Positions 17,871 to 26,937 of a stretch of DNA of 64,000 nucleotides are shown one piece after another. The notes below the pieces were generated by a model. It saw only the letters and a program-made list of their open reading frames with translations, was not told where the DNA came from and did no database searches. The stretch's first letter is position 1. The number at the start of each line of letters is the position of its first letter. Origin of the DNA: an uncultured Clostridia bacterium (GTDB lineage Bacteria > Bacillota > Clostridia > Christensenellales > Borkfalkiaceae); contig CALVXG010000003.1 of NCBI GenBank assembly GCA_944368925.1, positions 62,001 through 126,000 of the forward strand, given 5' to 3'. Made by a program: the position numbers and the translations under genes.

Positions 17871-19064
17871 TCAGCGGCCGATATAAAAGATGCGGCGGAG
17901 TGAAGAACAGATCTCTTTCCAGAACTCTGCAAGTTTTTCGTCCGTAAACGCGCCGCACACCTCCAGACTCTCCTCCAATGTGACGGGGGCGGAAAAATCG
18001 GCCCACGTATCCACGTAATGCGAACAAAGCCGCTCGGGATTGTCGTACAAAAAGACGATGTTGTCGTGCAGGTACGGCTTCACGAGCCGCAAAAACGGCG
18101 TCTTTGCGGCATACTCTTCAAATTCGTAAATGAGCGGTTCGAAACGCTTTTTGTCCTTTTTCTCGATATGCACCAGATAGGAAAAGATCAGCTCGTCCCC
18201 GCGGATGTTGTAATTCCCGTCCACCGAATAAAAACGGAACCCCCTGTCGTTGAAAAAACGGTAAAAAGCGGCGTCCAGTCCGTCAAAGAGCGCACTCCTG
18301 AGCCAATGCACCGCCATCTTCAGCTCCCGCGAGGCCTTTTCCACATGATAGGTCACAAGCACCTGCAATTCCCTGCCGTGCCCGATCTTGTTGATCTCTT
18401 TCGTCACCTTTTCTTCCTGCCGCGGCGGCTCCCGCTTCACCGTATGCAGCGGAATTTCCCCGAACGTGTCCAGAACTTCCTGCACGTCTTCCTTTCGGAA
18501 CGCCCCCGCAAGAAACAGACACATCTCTTTCGTAAAAAGCTTTTCCCGCTCCTCTTTGATCTCTTCGAGCGTCAGCCCTTCCAGCACGGAAGCGCTCCCC
18601 AGAACGGAATTGATAAACCTCGAATCGAACCACAATTCCCGCAAAAGATCGCTCGCGCGCGAATCGTAAAAATTGTATTCGAAAATTTCGTTGCGGATCA
18701 CGGGCAGTACTTTCTCCAATTCCTCCTGCCCGAAATCACGCTCGCGCAACATATCGAACAGCAGGCGGAGCTGGTCGCGGAACACTTCCGGCCGACAGGT
18801 AAAATTAAAACACATGTACTGAATGGACGTGTACCCCATGATCTCGCTTCCGCGCGACGTCATCTCCGCATTGATCTCGTCTGCACGGCGCGCCCCCGCC
18901 TTCTCAAAAAGCAAATGCTCGATCAGATGATAGATCCCCGGCGTCCCGTCCGGCACGAACGGCAATACCACCGCAAACGCCGCCGAATGCAGCTGCAGCG
19001 CGGAAAACGTCACGAGCGACGCCCCGTTTTTCAGTTTTCCCTTCCGCTCCGAATTTGCCTGCAT
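17871..19064 (-). CDS. M16 family zinc metallopeptidase
   Basis: The 397-residue protein carries the inverted zinc motif of M16 peptidases, HLIEH (H46, E49, H50). A third ligand candidate, Glu126 in VIRNEIFEY, lies 76 residues on as the family requires, so it should be catalytically active. Bacillus and clostridial homologues (YmfH-like) usually sit beside an inactive partner (YmfF-like); no partner is present here. There is no signal peptide, so it is probably cytoplasmic. It has its own promoter (19097-19125). The substrate is unknown. Confidence 0.88.
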   Translation of the reverse strand: MQANSERKGKLKNGASLVTFSALQLHSAAFAVVLPFVPDGTPGIYHLIEHLLFEKAGARRADEINAEMTSRGSEIMGYTSIQYMCFNFTCRPEVFRDQLRLLFDMLRERDFGQEELEKVLPVIRNEIFEYNFYDSRASDLLRELWFDSRFINSVLGSASVLEGLTLEEIKEEREKLFTKEMCLFLAGAFRKEDVQEVLDTFGEIPLHTVKREPPRQEEKVTKEINKIGHGRELQVLVTYHVEKASRELKMAVHWLRSALFDGLDAAFYRFFNDRGFRFYSVDGNYNIRGDELIFSYLVHIEKKDKKRFEPLIYEFEEYAAKTPFLRLVKPYLHDNIVFLYDNPERLCSHYVDTWADFSAPVTLEESLEVCGAFTDEKLAEFWKEICSSLRRIFYIGR

Positions 19065-19096
19065 ATCCCCGTCTCCTCTGCTCTTTTTCTTTGTCC

Positions 19097-19125
19097 ATTA
19101 TAGCAAATTTTTTTGAAAATGACAA
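19097..19125 (-). promoter_or_regulatory. Promoter of the M16 peptidase gene
   Basis: Minus strand TTGTCA (19120-19125), 17 bp, TATAAT (19097-19102), about 30 nt upstream of the start codon. Confidence 0.8.
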
Positions 19126-19256
19126 CGCCATGCCCCGCCCTTTGTCTTTCTTTTTCGCCCCTGCTCGCTACGGCGCGTTGACTTTTCCGCATTTTTTTGC
19201 CGCTCCTTCGGCGGCAAGCGAAACAGCGACGGCAAAGTTTTGCCGATTTAAGTTTC

Positions 19257-19289
19257 GCGCATTTTTTCGCAAGATGCGAAAAAATGCGC
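19257..19289. repeat. Palindromic hairpin in a hairpin-rich intergenic stretch
   Basis: A perfect 15-bp inverted repeat (19257-19271 / 19275-19289) lies in the 340-base gap between the M16 gene and the tRNAs. The gap contains several other short inverted repeats (for example around 19200 and 19400) and no credible gene. Confidence 0.6.
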
Positions 19290-19430
19290 CGCCAAGACAA
19301 AGCATTGCCCTGCCCGCAATAAAAACTTTGCGCTGTCCGCTGTCAAAACAAAAACAAAAACTTTGCCCCTACGATCTTTTGCCGACGGCGAACGGGGCTC
19401 GGCCCGTATGCAACGCGGGCCGAAGGCATG

Positions 19431-19457
19431 AAAAAAGGCGTTTTGAAAACGCCTTTT
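19431..19457 (-). terminator. Terminator of the tRNA operon
   Basis: AAAAGGCGTTTT / AAAACGCCTTTT (19433-19457) ends in six T on the minus strand, directly after the second tRNA. Confidence 0.85.
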
Positions 19458-19460
19458 GAC

Positions 19461-19537
19461 TGGTAGCGGCGGTGGGATTCGAACCTACGACCTATCGGGT
19501 ATGAACCGATCGCTATAACCAACTAAGCTACGCCGCC
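19461..19537 (-). tRNA. tRNA-Met (elongator, anticodon CAT)
   Basis: A 77-nt cloverleaf with encoded CCA. Acceptor is GGCGGCG / CGCCGCT (G1-U72 wobble), and the anticodon loop TTCATAC gives CAT. The anticodon stem lacks the initiator GGG/CCC stack, so it is elongator Met or, less likely, the Ile2 type with modified C34. Two stem positions do not pair: 13-22 (T-T) and 51-63 (A-C). It is second in a two-tRNA operon. Confidence 0.9.
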
Positions 19538-19617
19538 ATATTCTGTTTGGTATGCCAAGCAAAGAAAACCCGGCGTAGGTACAAAACTCATCTTCTGTAT
19601 CGGCGCCGAAAAAAAAT

Positions 19618-19694
<77 letters not shown>

Positions 19695-19726
19695 ATATCG
19701 ATTGCCTTTCTCAAAAGTGCTTTATA

Positions 19727-19755
19727 ATTTTATAGTATTGCGTTTTTTTTGTCAA
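19727..19755 (-). promoter_or_regulatory. Promoter of the tRNA operon
   Basis: Minus strand TTGACA (19750-19755), 17 bp, TAAAAT (19727-19732), about 33 nt before tRNA-fMet. Confidence 0.8.
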
Positions 19756-19868
19756 CTGTTTTTTGGCTCATTTTTCGATTTATTTTGTTTGGAAGATCTT
19801 TCTGCGGCGATTTTACGGAAAAATTTTTATTTTATGCCGCCCGCTCCCCTGCGGAAAAATCAAATTGC

Positions 19869-19898
19869 TTGACAGCGCTCTGTCTTTTCGTTTAAAAT
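19869..19898 (+). promoter_or_regulatory. Promoter of ilvB-ilvN-ilvD-cimA
   Basis: TTGACA (19869-19874), 18 bp, TAAAAT (19893-19898). The leader to ilvB is only about 37 nt, too short for a T-box or peptide attenuator. Confidence 0.75.
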
Positions 19899-19942
19899 AA
19901 AAAATGAACTATTCTATACTTTCATACTAAAAGGAGATTCGG

Positions 19943-21595
19943 ATGAATCTGAACGGTGCGGAAATACTTATCCGCTGTTTAAAAGAGCAGAATGTCGACA
20001 CGGTGTTCGGGTATCCGGGCGGATGCGTGCTGGACATATACGATGCGATCTATCGGGACGGATCGCTGCGCCACATACTGACCGCGCACGAGCAGGGAGC
20101 GGCGCACGCCGCCGACGGGTATGCGCGCGCCACGGGAAAGACGGGCGTCTGCATAGCGACGTCGGGGCCGGGCGCGACCAACCTCGTGACGGGGATCGCC
20201 ACCGCGTACATGGACAGCGTGCCGCTGGTCGCGATCACGGGAAACGTCACGGTTTCCAATCTCGGGCGGGACAGCTTCCAGGAAGTGGATATTGCCGGCA
20301 TCACCATGCCGATCACGAAACACAACTATATCGTCAAGGACGTTCACAAACTGGCCGCGACGATACGCGAAGCGTTCTATATCGCCAATGCGGGCAGGAA
20401 AGGCCCCGTGCTGATCGATATTCCCAAAAACATTCAGACGGAGATCTGTGATTTTACCCCCGCCCCCGCTTCCGCGTACAAACCCAAGGCGGTGAACGCG
20501 TCGTCTTTAAACGCGGTCTGCGCCGCGTTGGAAAAAGCAAAGCGTCCGCTCATCCTTGCGGGCGGCGGCTGCATCGGTTCCGATGCGTCCGAAAACCTCT
20601 TTGCGCTCGCAAAGAGATTGCAGGCACCCGTCTGCTCCACCCTCATGGGACTGGGATCTTACCCCGCTTCCGACGGGCAGTTCCTCGGCATGATCGGCAT
20701 GCACGGCTCGGACGCCGCCGCAAAGGCATTCCGCCGCGCCGATACCGTGATCGCCTGCGGCATGCGCTTTTCCGACCGCGTTGCGGGAAACCGTATCCGC
20801 TTCGGAGAGGGCAAGACGGTCATTCAGTTTGACATCGACGCCGCGGAAATCGACAAAAACGTACAGACCGATCTCTCCGTCATGGCGGACATCGACGAAA
20901 TCTTGAAAGCGCTCCTGCCCGTGCTCGCGCAGGGCGAGCGCAAAGAATGGCTCAAAGAAGTCGCGGCCTACAAAGAATACGAAGCCAACCACTTCGACAG
21001 CCGACTGCCCGCGTACAAAATCATCTCCGCGCTTCGCAAATTTACCGACGCGGACACGCGCGTTGCGACCGACGTCGGCCAGCACCAGATGTGGACGGCG
21101 CAGTATTACCCGTTCGAAAAGCCGCGCACGTTCATCACGAGCGGCGGCCTCGGCACGATGGGCTTCGGCATGGGCGCGGCGATCGGATCCTGCATCGGCA
21201 GCGGCAGGAAAACCGTGCTCGTCACGGGCGACGGATCTTTCCACATGAATCTCAACGAACTGTGTACGGCGGTATCGCATCATTTGCCTCTCATCATTCT
21301 GCTCATGGACAACAACTGTCTGGGCATGGTACGGCAATGGCAGACGTTATTCTACCATAAACGCTATTCGCAGACCACACTCGACCGAAAGACCGATTAT
21401 GTACGGCTGGCGGAAGCGTTCGGCGCAACGGGACTGACGATCGCAGGCGAAAAAGATATTCAGCCCGTCCTGAAAAAGGCGTTCGCGGCGGAAGGGACTG
21501 TGCTTGTAGACTGCAAGATCGGCATCGACGATAAAGTTCTGCCCATGATCGCGCCGGGAAAATCGTTCGAAGACATCATCACAAATCTGGATTAA
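19943..21595 (+). CDS. ilvB: Acetolactate synthase, catalytic subunit
   Basis: The ThDP- and FAD-dependent enzyme joins two pyruvates (valine/leucine) or pyruvate with 2-oxobutyrate (isoleucine). The 550-residue protein shows the activating glutamate in LTAHEQGAAHAADGYARA. The GDGSFHMNLNEL ThDP motif is followed by LLMDNNCLGMV. AAGGAG precedes the ATG. The regulatory subunit ilvN follows after 13 nt, and the pair heads the branched-chain operon. Its length and biosynthetic neighbours argue against a catabolic AlsS role. Confidence 0.97.
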   Translation: MNLNGAEILIRCLKEQNVDTVFGYPGGCVLDIYDAIYRDGSLRHILTAHEQGAAHAADGYARATGKTGVCIATSGPGATNLVTGIATAYMDSVPLVAITGNVTVSNLGRDSFQEVDIAGITMPITKHNYIVKDVHKLAATIREAFYIANAGRKGPVLIDIPKNIQTEICDFTPAPASAYKPKAVNASSLNAVCAALEKAKRPLILAGGGCIGSDASENLFALAKRLQAPVCSTLMGLGSYPASDGQFLGMIGMHGSDAAAKAFRRADTVIACGMRFSDRVAGNRIRFGEGKTVIQFDIDAAEIDKNVQTDLSVMADIDEILKALLPVLAQGERKEWLKEVAAYKEYEANHFDSRLPAYKIISALRKFTDADTRVATDVGQHQMWTAQYYPFEKPRTFITSGGLGTMGFGMGAAIGSCIGSGRKTVLVTGDGSFHMNLNELCTAVSHHLPLIILLMDNNCLGMVRQWQTLFYHKRYSQTTLDRKTDYVRLAEAFGATGLTIAGEKDIQPVLKKAFAAEGTVLVDCKIGIDDKVLPMIAPGKSFEDIITNLD

Positions 21596-21608
21596 AGGAG
21601 ACGATAGC

Positions 21609-22127
21609 ATGAAAAGATATACCATTACGGCGCTCGTTTCCAACAAGAGCGGCGTTCTCACGCGTATTTCCGGATTGTTCGCGCGGCGCGGGTTCAACAT
21701 TGAAAGCCTGTGCGCCTGCACGACGGAAAACGAGGCGCTTTCGCGCATGACCATCGTTCTCAACGGAGATGAATACATTCTTGCACAGCTGACAAAACAG
21801 CTCGATAAACTTATCGACGTAAAAAAGATCGCGCTCGCAAACGAGGATGAATCGATCTACCGCGAGCTTTTATTGGTCAAAGTTTCTGCTCCAGCCCAAA
21901 AGCGTTCACAGCTCATCGAGATCAAGGACGTCTATAAGGCAAAGATCGTCGACCTATCCCCCGAAACGCTTATTCTGGAGATCACGGGCGAACCCAATAA
22001 ACTGGACGGATTCATCAAAGTCATTGAGCCTTACGGCATTCTCGAAATGGCGCGGACGGGACTGACAGCCCTTTCCCGCGGCGAAAAATGTCTCAACGAT
22101 CTGACCGATTACAACGAACTCATCTGA
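21609..22127 (+). CDS. ilvN: Acetolactate synthase, regulatory subunit
   Basis: The 172-residue small subunit (IlvN/IlvH type) begins with an ACT domain ([20 protein letters not shown]) that normally binds valine for feedback control. A second ACT-like C-terminal domain follows. It activates IlvB and makes it feedback-sensitive. AAAGGAG lies before the start. The gap to ilvB is 13 nt, implying coupled expression. Confidence 0.96.
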   Translation: MKRYTITALVSNKSGVLTRISGLFARRGFNIESLCACTTENEALSRMTIVLNGDEYILAQLTKQLDKLIDVKKIALANEDESIYRELLLVKVSAPAQKRSQLIEIKDVYKAKIVDLSPETLILEITGEPNKLDGFIKVIEPYGILEMARTGLTALSRGEKCLNDLTDYNELI

Positions 22128-22224
22128 ATCGACACGGCGCACCGTACGCCCCCGTCGGCATACGGCGCTTTTCTCATTAAAATTGCGCGGCGCGCCCTTT
22201 CTGCGCGCGCGAAGGAGTACGGAT

Positions 22225-23889
22225 ATGAACAATATTTTTTCGGAAGGAACGGCTATGTCTTCCCAGCGCTCGCTCATGCGCGCGCTCGGCTGGACGGACA
22301 GCGAAATGAAAAAGCCCATCATCGGGATCATCTGCGCGCAGAGCGAGATCATCCCCGGGCATATGTACCTTGACCGCATCGCAGAGGCGGTCAAAGAAGG
22401 CGTCATCGCCGCGGGCGGAAAGCCCGTCGTCGTGCCCTCCATCGGCGTCTGCGACGGCATCGCCATGGGCCACGCGGGCATGCGCTATTCCCTGCCCTCG
22501 CGCGAGATCATCGCCGACAGCGCGGAAATTCTGGCGCGCGCCCACGCTTTCAACGGGCTCGTGTTCGTCGGAAACTGCGACAAGATCATCCCCGGCATGC
22601 TCATGGCGGCCGTACGGCTCAACCTGCCCGCCGCTTTCGTTTCGGGCGGGCCCATGCTCGCAGGCAAAATGCACGGTCAGCGCCTTTCCCTTTCCTCCAT
22701 GTTCGAGGCAGTCGGCGCCTACAACGCGGGCAGGATCGACGAAAACGAACTGCATGAATACGAATGCACCGCCTGCCCGACCTGCGGTTCCTGCTCGGGT
22801 ATGTTTACGGCAAACAGTCTCAACTGTCTCACCGAAGCGCTCGGCATCGCACTCCCCGGCAACGGAACCATTCCCATGGTCTATTCCCGCCGCATCATGC
22901 TCGCCAAAGAGACGGGCGAAGCGATCATGAACGCCGTGAAAAACAACATACGTCCCTCGGATATCATGACGCCGAAGGCCATCCGCAACGCGGTGGCGGT
23001 CGATAATGCGATCGGCGCGTCTTCCAACAGCGTGCTGCATCTTCTGGCGGTCGCCAACGAGATGGGCATGAGCGAAAAAGATTTCTCCATGGATACCTTC
23101 AACGAAGTCAGCGCGAAAGTGCCGCATATCTGCAAGCTCGCGCCGGCGGGAAAACATTACATCGAAGACCTCAACGAGGCTGGCGGCATTTCCGCCGTCA
23201 TCCGCCAGCTCGAAGAAGCGGGACTGTTCGACGGCTCGGCCATGACCGTTTCGGGCATCACCCAGCACGAACGCGTGAAAAACGCGCGCGTTCTGGACGC
23301 GGAAGTCATCCGCCCCATGAACAACCCCTATTCGCCCACGGGCGGGCTTGCCATTCTCAAAGGCAACCTCGCGGCGGAAGGCGCGGTCGTCAAAAAGAGC
23401 GCGGTCGACGCGGCCATGCTCAAACACAGCGGCCCCGCAAAAGTATTTGACAGCGAAGAAGCCGCCATGGAAGCGATCTCCACGGGCAAGATCGTGAAGG
23501 GCGACGTAGTCGTTATCCGCTACGAAGGCCCCAAAGGCGGGCCCGGCATGCGCGAGATGCTGTCCCCTACTTCCGCGATCGTGGGAGCGGGCCTCGGCGC
23601 CGACGTCGCGCTGATCACGGACGGCAGGTTCTCGGGCGCCACGCGCGGCGCGGCGATCGGCCATATCTGCCCCGAAGCGGCGGCGGGCGGCCCCATCGGC
23701 ATCGTGCGCGACGGCGATATCATCGACATCGATATCGAAAAAGGCACGCTCGATCTGCGCATTTCCGACAAAGAAATGAAAGAACGTATGGCGAATTTCA
23801 AACCCATCGAAAAACCTGTGGACGGATATCTCAAACGCTACCGCGCCCAGGTCACTTCCGCGAGCCGCGGCGCAATTTTCAAAAAATAA
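22225..23889 (+). CDS. ilvD: Dihydroxy-acid dehydratase
   Basis: IlvD dehydrates 2,3-dihydroxy acids to the keto acids of valine and isoleucine using an iron-sulfur cluster. The cluster cysteines appear in [11 protein letters not shown] and [15 protein letters not shown]. At 554 residues it has the normal length. The start MNNIFSEG at 22225 is preferred over an in-frame ATG 42 nt upstream because GAAGGAG lies 9 nt before it. ilvC, the intervening reductoisomerase, is missing from the cluster and must be elsewhere. Confidence 0.96.
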   Translation: MNNIFSEGTAMSSQRSLMRALGWTDSEMKKPIIGIICAQSEIIPGHMYLDRIAEAVKEGVIAAGGKPVVVPSIGVCDGIAMGHAGMRYSLPSREIIADSAEILARAHAFNGLVFVGNCDKIIPGMLMAAVRLNLPAAFVSGGPMLAGKMHGQRLSLSSMFEAVGAYNAGRIDENELHEYECTACPTCGSCSGMFTANSLNCLTEALGIALPGNGTIPMVYSRRIMLAKETGEAIMNAVKNNIRPSDIMTPKAIRNAVAVDNAIGASSNSVLHLLAVANEMGMSEKDFSMDTFNEVSAKVPHICKLAPAGKHYIEDLNEAGGISAVIRQLEEAGLFDGSAMTVSGITQHERVKNARVLDAEVIRPMNNPYSPTGGLAILKGNLAAEGAVVKKSAVDAAMLKHSGPAKVFDSEEAAMEAISTGKIVKGDVVVIRYEGPKGGPGMREMLSPTSAIVGAGLGADVALITDGRFSGATRGAAIGHICPEAAAGGPIGIVRDGDIIDIDIEKGTLDLRISDKEMKERMANFKPIEKPVDGYLKRYRAQVTSASRGAIFKK

Positions 23890-23959
23890 TTTCGCCCCGC
23901 GGCGGCAGATCGAGTCTGCCGCCGCGCAGGACACGGCCGCGTTTTTTATGAGGAGCACC

Positions 23960-25537
23960 ATGGAAAACACGAAAAAATTACAGATATTCGACTCTACCCT
24001 GCGCGACGGCGCACAGGGCGCCAACATTTCTTTTTCCGTCGACGACAAGATCAAAGTGATCGAAACGCTGGACGGGCTGGGCATTGATTTCATCGAGGCG
24101 GGCAACCCTTTTTCCAACCCCGCCGAAATGCAGTTCTTCCAGCGGATCCAGGGCTTGAAACTTTCGCACGCGAAGATCGTCGCGTTCGGTTCCACCCGCC
24201 GCAAGGGCATCACCGCCGAAGAAGACAGCAACCTTAAATCTCTGCTCGCCGCCAACACCGAATACGTCGCCATTTTCGGGAAAAGCCATATCCGCCACGT
24301 GACGGACGTCATCAAGGCGGCGCCCGAAGAAAACCTCGCCATGATCCGCGACAGCGTGGAATTTCTTTCCGCGCACGGGAAAAAGGTCATTTTCGACGCC
24401 GAACATTTCTTCGACGGCTACAAGACCGACCCCGCTTATGCGCTTTCCGCTCTGAAAAGCGCGCACGAGGCGGGCGCGTACTGCCTGTGCCTTTGCGATA
24501 CCAACGGCGGCATTTTCCCCGACGAGACATACGAGATCACGAAAAAAGTGACCGATACCTTCCCCGGCTGCATCGTGGCGATCCATTGCCACAACGACGG
24601 CGGACTCGCCGTGGCGGACTCGATCGAAGCGGTCAAAGCGGGCGCACGGCAGATCCAGGGCACCTTCCTCGGCTTCGGCGAACGCTGCGGAAACGCAAAC
24701 CTTTCCACGATCATCTGCAATCTGCAATTAAAACGCGGCTACGAGTGCATCCCGACCGAAAATCTCAAAGATATTTACGAAAGCGCCGCTACCATCGCGG
24801 ATACCGCCAATATGGCGATCCCCGCCAATCAGCCCTACATCGGCATGAATGCGTTTGCGCACAAGGCAGGCATGCACGCGGACGGCGTGTTGAAATATTC
24901 CTCTTCTTTTGAGCACATCGATCCCGAAATCATCGGCAACAAACGCAAATTCCTTCTTTCGGAAATTTCCGGAAAAAGCGCGATTTTCGACAAACTCAAA
25001 AATTACTTCCCTTCCCTCGACAAGAACGGCAAGGAAATGGGCGAGATCGTCAACGCCCTCAAAGAACGCGCCCTGTTCGGCTACCAGTACGAAGCCGCCG
25101 AAGCGAGCTTTGTCCTGCTCGTCGAAAAGATTTTGGGAAAATACAAATCTTCTTTCGATCTCATCAATTACAAGGTCATCAACGAACAGCCCGCCATCGA
25201 AGGCAAAGTAGCTTCCGCGATCATCAAGGTGCGCGTGAACGGCGTGACCAAGATCTCCGCCTCCGACGGCGAAGGCCCCGTCCACGCCATGGACCTTGCC
25301 CTGCGCTCCGCACTCTCCGAGTTTTACCCCGAGATCGCGCAGGTCTCGCTGACTGACTTTAAAGTGCGCGTGCTCGACTCCGACAAGGCGACCGCCGCAA
25401 AAGTCCGCGTGCTCATTACGTCCGCGAACAGCTGCGACAGCTGGACGACCGTCGGCGTCTCCGAAGACATCATCGAAGCGAGCTGGCTCGCCCTCACCGA
25501 TTCCATCGACTACGCGCTCATGCGCCGCGGAAAATAA
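23960..25537 (+). CDS. cimA: (R)-citramalate synthase
   Basis: CimA condenses pyruvate with acetyl-CoA to citramalate, the first step of threonine-independent isoleucine synthesis. The 525-residue protein has the DRE-TIM barrel signature DSTLRDGAQGANISFS, the metal site HCHNDGGLAVADS, and a C-terminal LeuA-type regulatory domain from about residue 390. Length and the DGAQG variant fit the CimA/LeuA3 subfamily better than 2-isopropylmalate synthase, but homocitrate- or LeuA-like activity cannot be excluded. AGGAG lies just before the start. It is last in the ilvBND operon and is followed by a terminator. Confidence 0.9.
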   Translation: MENTKKLQIFDSTLRDGAQGANISFSVDDKIKVIETLDGLGIDFIEAGNPFSNPAEMQFFQRIQGLKLSHAKIVAFGSTRRKGITAEEDSNLKSLLAANTEYVAIFGKSHIRHVTDVIKAAPEENLAMIRDSVEFLSAHGKKVIFDAEHFFDGYKTDPAYALSALKSAHEAGAYCLCLCDTNGGIFPDETYEITKKVTDTFPGCIVAIHCHNDGGLAVADSIEAVKAGARQIQGTFLGFGERCGNANLSTIICNLQLKRGYECIPTENLKDIYESAATIADTANMAIPANQPYIGMNAFAHKAGMHADGVLKYSSSFEHIDPEIIGNKRKFLLSEISGKSAIFDKLKNYFPSLDKNGKEMGEIVNALKERALFGYQYEAAEASFVLLVEKILGKYKSSFDLINYKVINEQPAIEGKVASAIIKVRVNGVTKISASDGEGPVHAMDLALRSALSEFYPEIAQVSLTDFKVRVLDSDKATAAKVRVLITSANSCDSWTTVGVSEDIIEASWLALTDSIDYALMRRGK

Positions 25538-25548
25538 TGCTTTTTCCC

Positions 25549-25586
25549 CGCCGCTCCGCTTTCAAAAAGCGGAGCGGCGTTTTTTT
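25549..25586 (+). terminator. Terminator of ilvBND-cimA
   Basis: CGCCGCTCCGCTT / AAGCGGAGCGGCG (25549-25561 / 25567-25579), then seven T. Confidence 0.92.
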
Positions 25587-25650
25587 ATGCCGCAGTACTT
25601 TCTTGTGCGCAACCGAACTAAAACATAAAAAAGGGAGTCAACTTTTTGAA

Positions 25651-25873
25651 ATTTCCACAAAGAACGCCTGCGGAAAGATTCCGCAGGCGTTCTTTAAACG
25701 TTTCTTATACATTTTTCACAATTTTAAGACAACGTTTTCCACAATTCCACGCAGATTTGTTCACAACACGCCGCAAAAAACAAAACGAAAACGCGAAAAC
25801 ATCTCTCCTCTTCCGCGCACTCACATCGTCCGATCAGAAGCTGTCCACATCGCCCGCTCAAAAGCCGTTCACA
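25651..25873 (+). other. Cluster of DnaA-box-like 9-mers
   Basis: The gap between cimA and lysR holds, all on the plus strand: ATTTCCACA (25651), TTTTTCACA (25712), TTTTCCACA (25735), TTGTTCACA (25757), CTGTCCACA (25841) and CCGTTCACA (25865). The bacterial DnaA box is TTATCCACA. Neighbouring copies lie 22-24 bp apart, about two helical turns, and the last two belong to an imperfect 24-bp tandem repeat. No dnaA, dnaN or rpmH is near. A DnaA-binding or titration site is an inference; chance in AT-rich DNA is possible. Confidence 0.4.
25659..25695. terminator. Perfect 17-bp hairpin, possible terminator
   Basis: Arms 25659-25675 and 25679-25695 with loop AGA. It is weakly T-rich on both sides and may be a second stop for the cimA operon. 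Confidence 0.6.
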
Positions 25874-25933
25874 CCGCACGATAAGCAATTTAAGGCAAAT
25901 GCGACAACGGCTTACCGATCGTTTATGCGCAGT

Positions 25934-26785
25934 TTACAGAGAGCCTAGCAAGGATTCCGCCAGCTCATTGCCGCGGCGGCAGACGCAATAGCTCACCACT
26001 TCGGGCACCGTAAAATCCAGCGGGCGGATCACTTCGAGCGCGCCGCTTGCGATCTGTTTTTCTGCCATTTTCTGCGGGAGGAAACTGTACCCGAGGCCGC
26101 CTAAAAGGTATTCCGTGATCTTGCCGCTGTTGTCGATCTCAAAGCGGAAGGCGTGCCGCGGCGGGAAAAGCGAGCGTATGAATTCTCCCGCTTCGCCGAA
26201 CGCGAAATTGCACATGAGGTATTCGCAGGACGCGAGTTCCTCTTTCCGTATCCCGTTTTTATAGGCGTTGACGGACGGGGCGGCAAGCAGCACCAGTTTG
26301 TCCGTCGTGAACCGCCTGCTCAGAAATCCCGTCTTTTTTAAGGGAAGATAGGAAAACGCCACGTCGAGGAGATTGTCCTGCATCATCTGCAACAGATCCA
26401 GCGAATGCCCCAGCACCACTTTGAGAGCAACGTCCGTATGGTTGCTGAAAAAACCGCTCAGAAGCGGATACAAACTGCTCTCGTACACCGCGTTGATCGC
26501 CCCCACGCGCAGCTGTTTGTCGTAGCGCGCCGCCGAATTCACTTCACGGATAAAACTTTCTTCCAGATCGTTGATGCGCAGGGCATAACTCAAAAACAAC
26601 TGCCCCTCGTCCGTCAGCTCCACGCCCCCCTGCTTGCGCGTGAAAAGTTTCTGCCCCGTCTCGTTCTCCAGCTCCGCAATGCGGTTCGTCACCGTGCTCT
26701 GCGCCACGTACATGCGCTCCGCCGTCCGCGTAAAGTTTTTCAGCTTCGAAAGCATGATAAACGTCTTGATCGATTCGCTGTTCAT
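25934..26785 (-). CDS. LysR-family transcriptional regulator
   Basis: The 283-residue protein has the N-terminal LysR winged HTH (residues 1-60, NFTRTAERMYVAQSTVTNRIAELE). A periplasmic-binding-like effector domain follows from about 90 (LRVGAINAVYESS). It is encoded divergently from leuC in the classic LysR arrangement, so it probably controls leuCDB and perhaps itself. The effector may be a pathway intermediate such as isopropylmalate, citramalate or acetolactate; sequence does not say which. The shared intergenic region holds a T-N11-A dyad (26805-26821). Confidence 0.9.
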   Translation of the reverse strand: MNSESIKTFIMLSKLKNFTRTAERMYVAQSTVTNRIAELENETGQKLFTRKQGGVELTDEGQLFLSYALRINDLEESFIREVNSAARYDKQLRVGAINAVYESSLYPLLSGFFSNHTDVALKVVLGHSLDLLQMMQDNLLDVAFSYLPLKKTGFLSRRFTTDKLVLLAAPSVNAYKNGIRKEELASCEYLMCNFAFGEAGEFIRSLFPPRHAFRFEIDNSGKITEYLLGGLGYSFLPQKMAEKQIASGALEVIRPLDFTVPEVVSYCVCRRGNELAESLLGSL

Positions 26786-26804
26786 CGCCCCCTCCTCCGT
26801 TTAC

Positions 26805-26821
26805 AATCGAAAATGCCGATT
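26805..26821. promoter_or_regulatory. Candidate LysR-type operator
   Basis: AATCG-N7-CGATT, containing a T-N11-A core, lies about 20 nt before lysR and 33 nt upstream of the leuC -35. A further palindrome ATAATTAAAATTAT sits at about 26825-26838. Assignment rests on position and the general LysR box rule. Confidence 0.5.
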
Positions 26822-26853
26822 AACATAATTAAAATTATCTATTTTATAAATCG

Positions 26854-26882
26854 TTTACAAATTATATCATATGTGGTATAAT
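26854..26882 (+). promoter_or_regulatory. Promoter of leuC-leuD-leuB
   Basis: TTTACA (26854-26859), 17 bp, TATAAT (26877-26882). The interval between ATTATA and TATAAT forms an inverted repeat that could bind the regulator. Confidence 0.85.
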
Positions 26883-26937
26883 AGAGCAACAAAAAAGAGA
26901 AGAAAAAAACAATTTTTTCGAAGGAGATACAATTTCT

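Noticed and set aside
25651-25873. Interpretation of the DnaA-like cluster as the chromosomal origin
   Set aside because: No dnaA, dnaN, recF, gyr or rpmH genes are nearby, and most boxes deviate from the consensus. Only a DnaA-binding accessory site is suggested.
25537-25884. A 115-codon frame following cimA
   Set aside because: It contains two terminator hairpins and the DnaA-box-like cluster, has no ribosome binding site and a non-protein-like composition.
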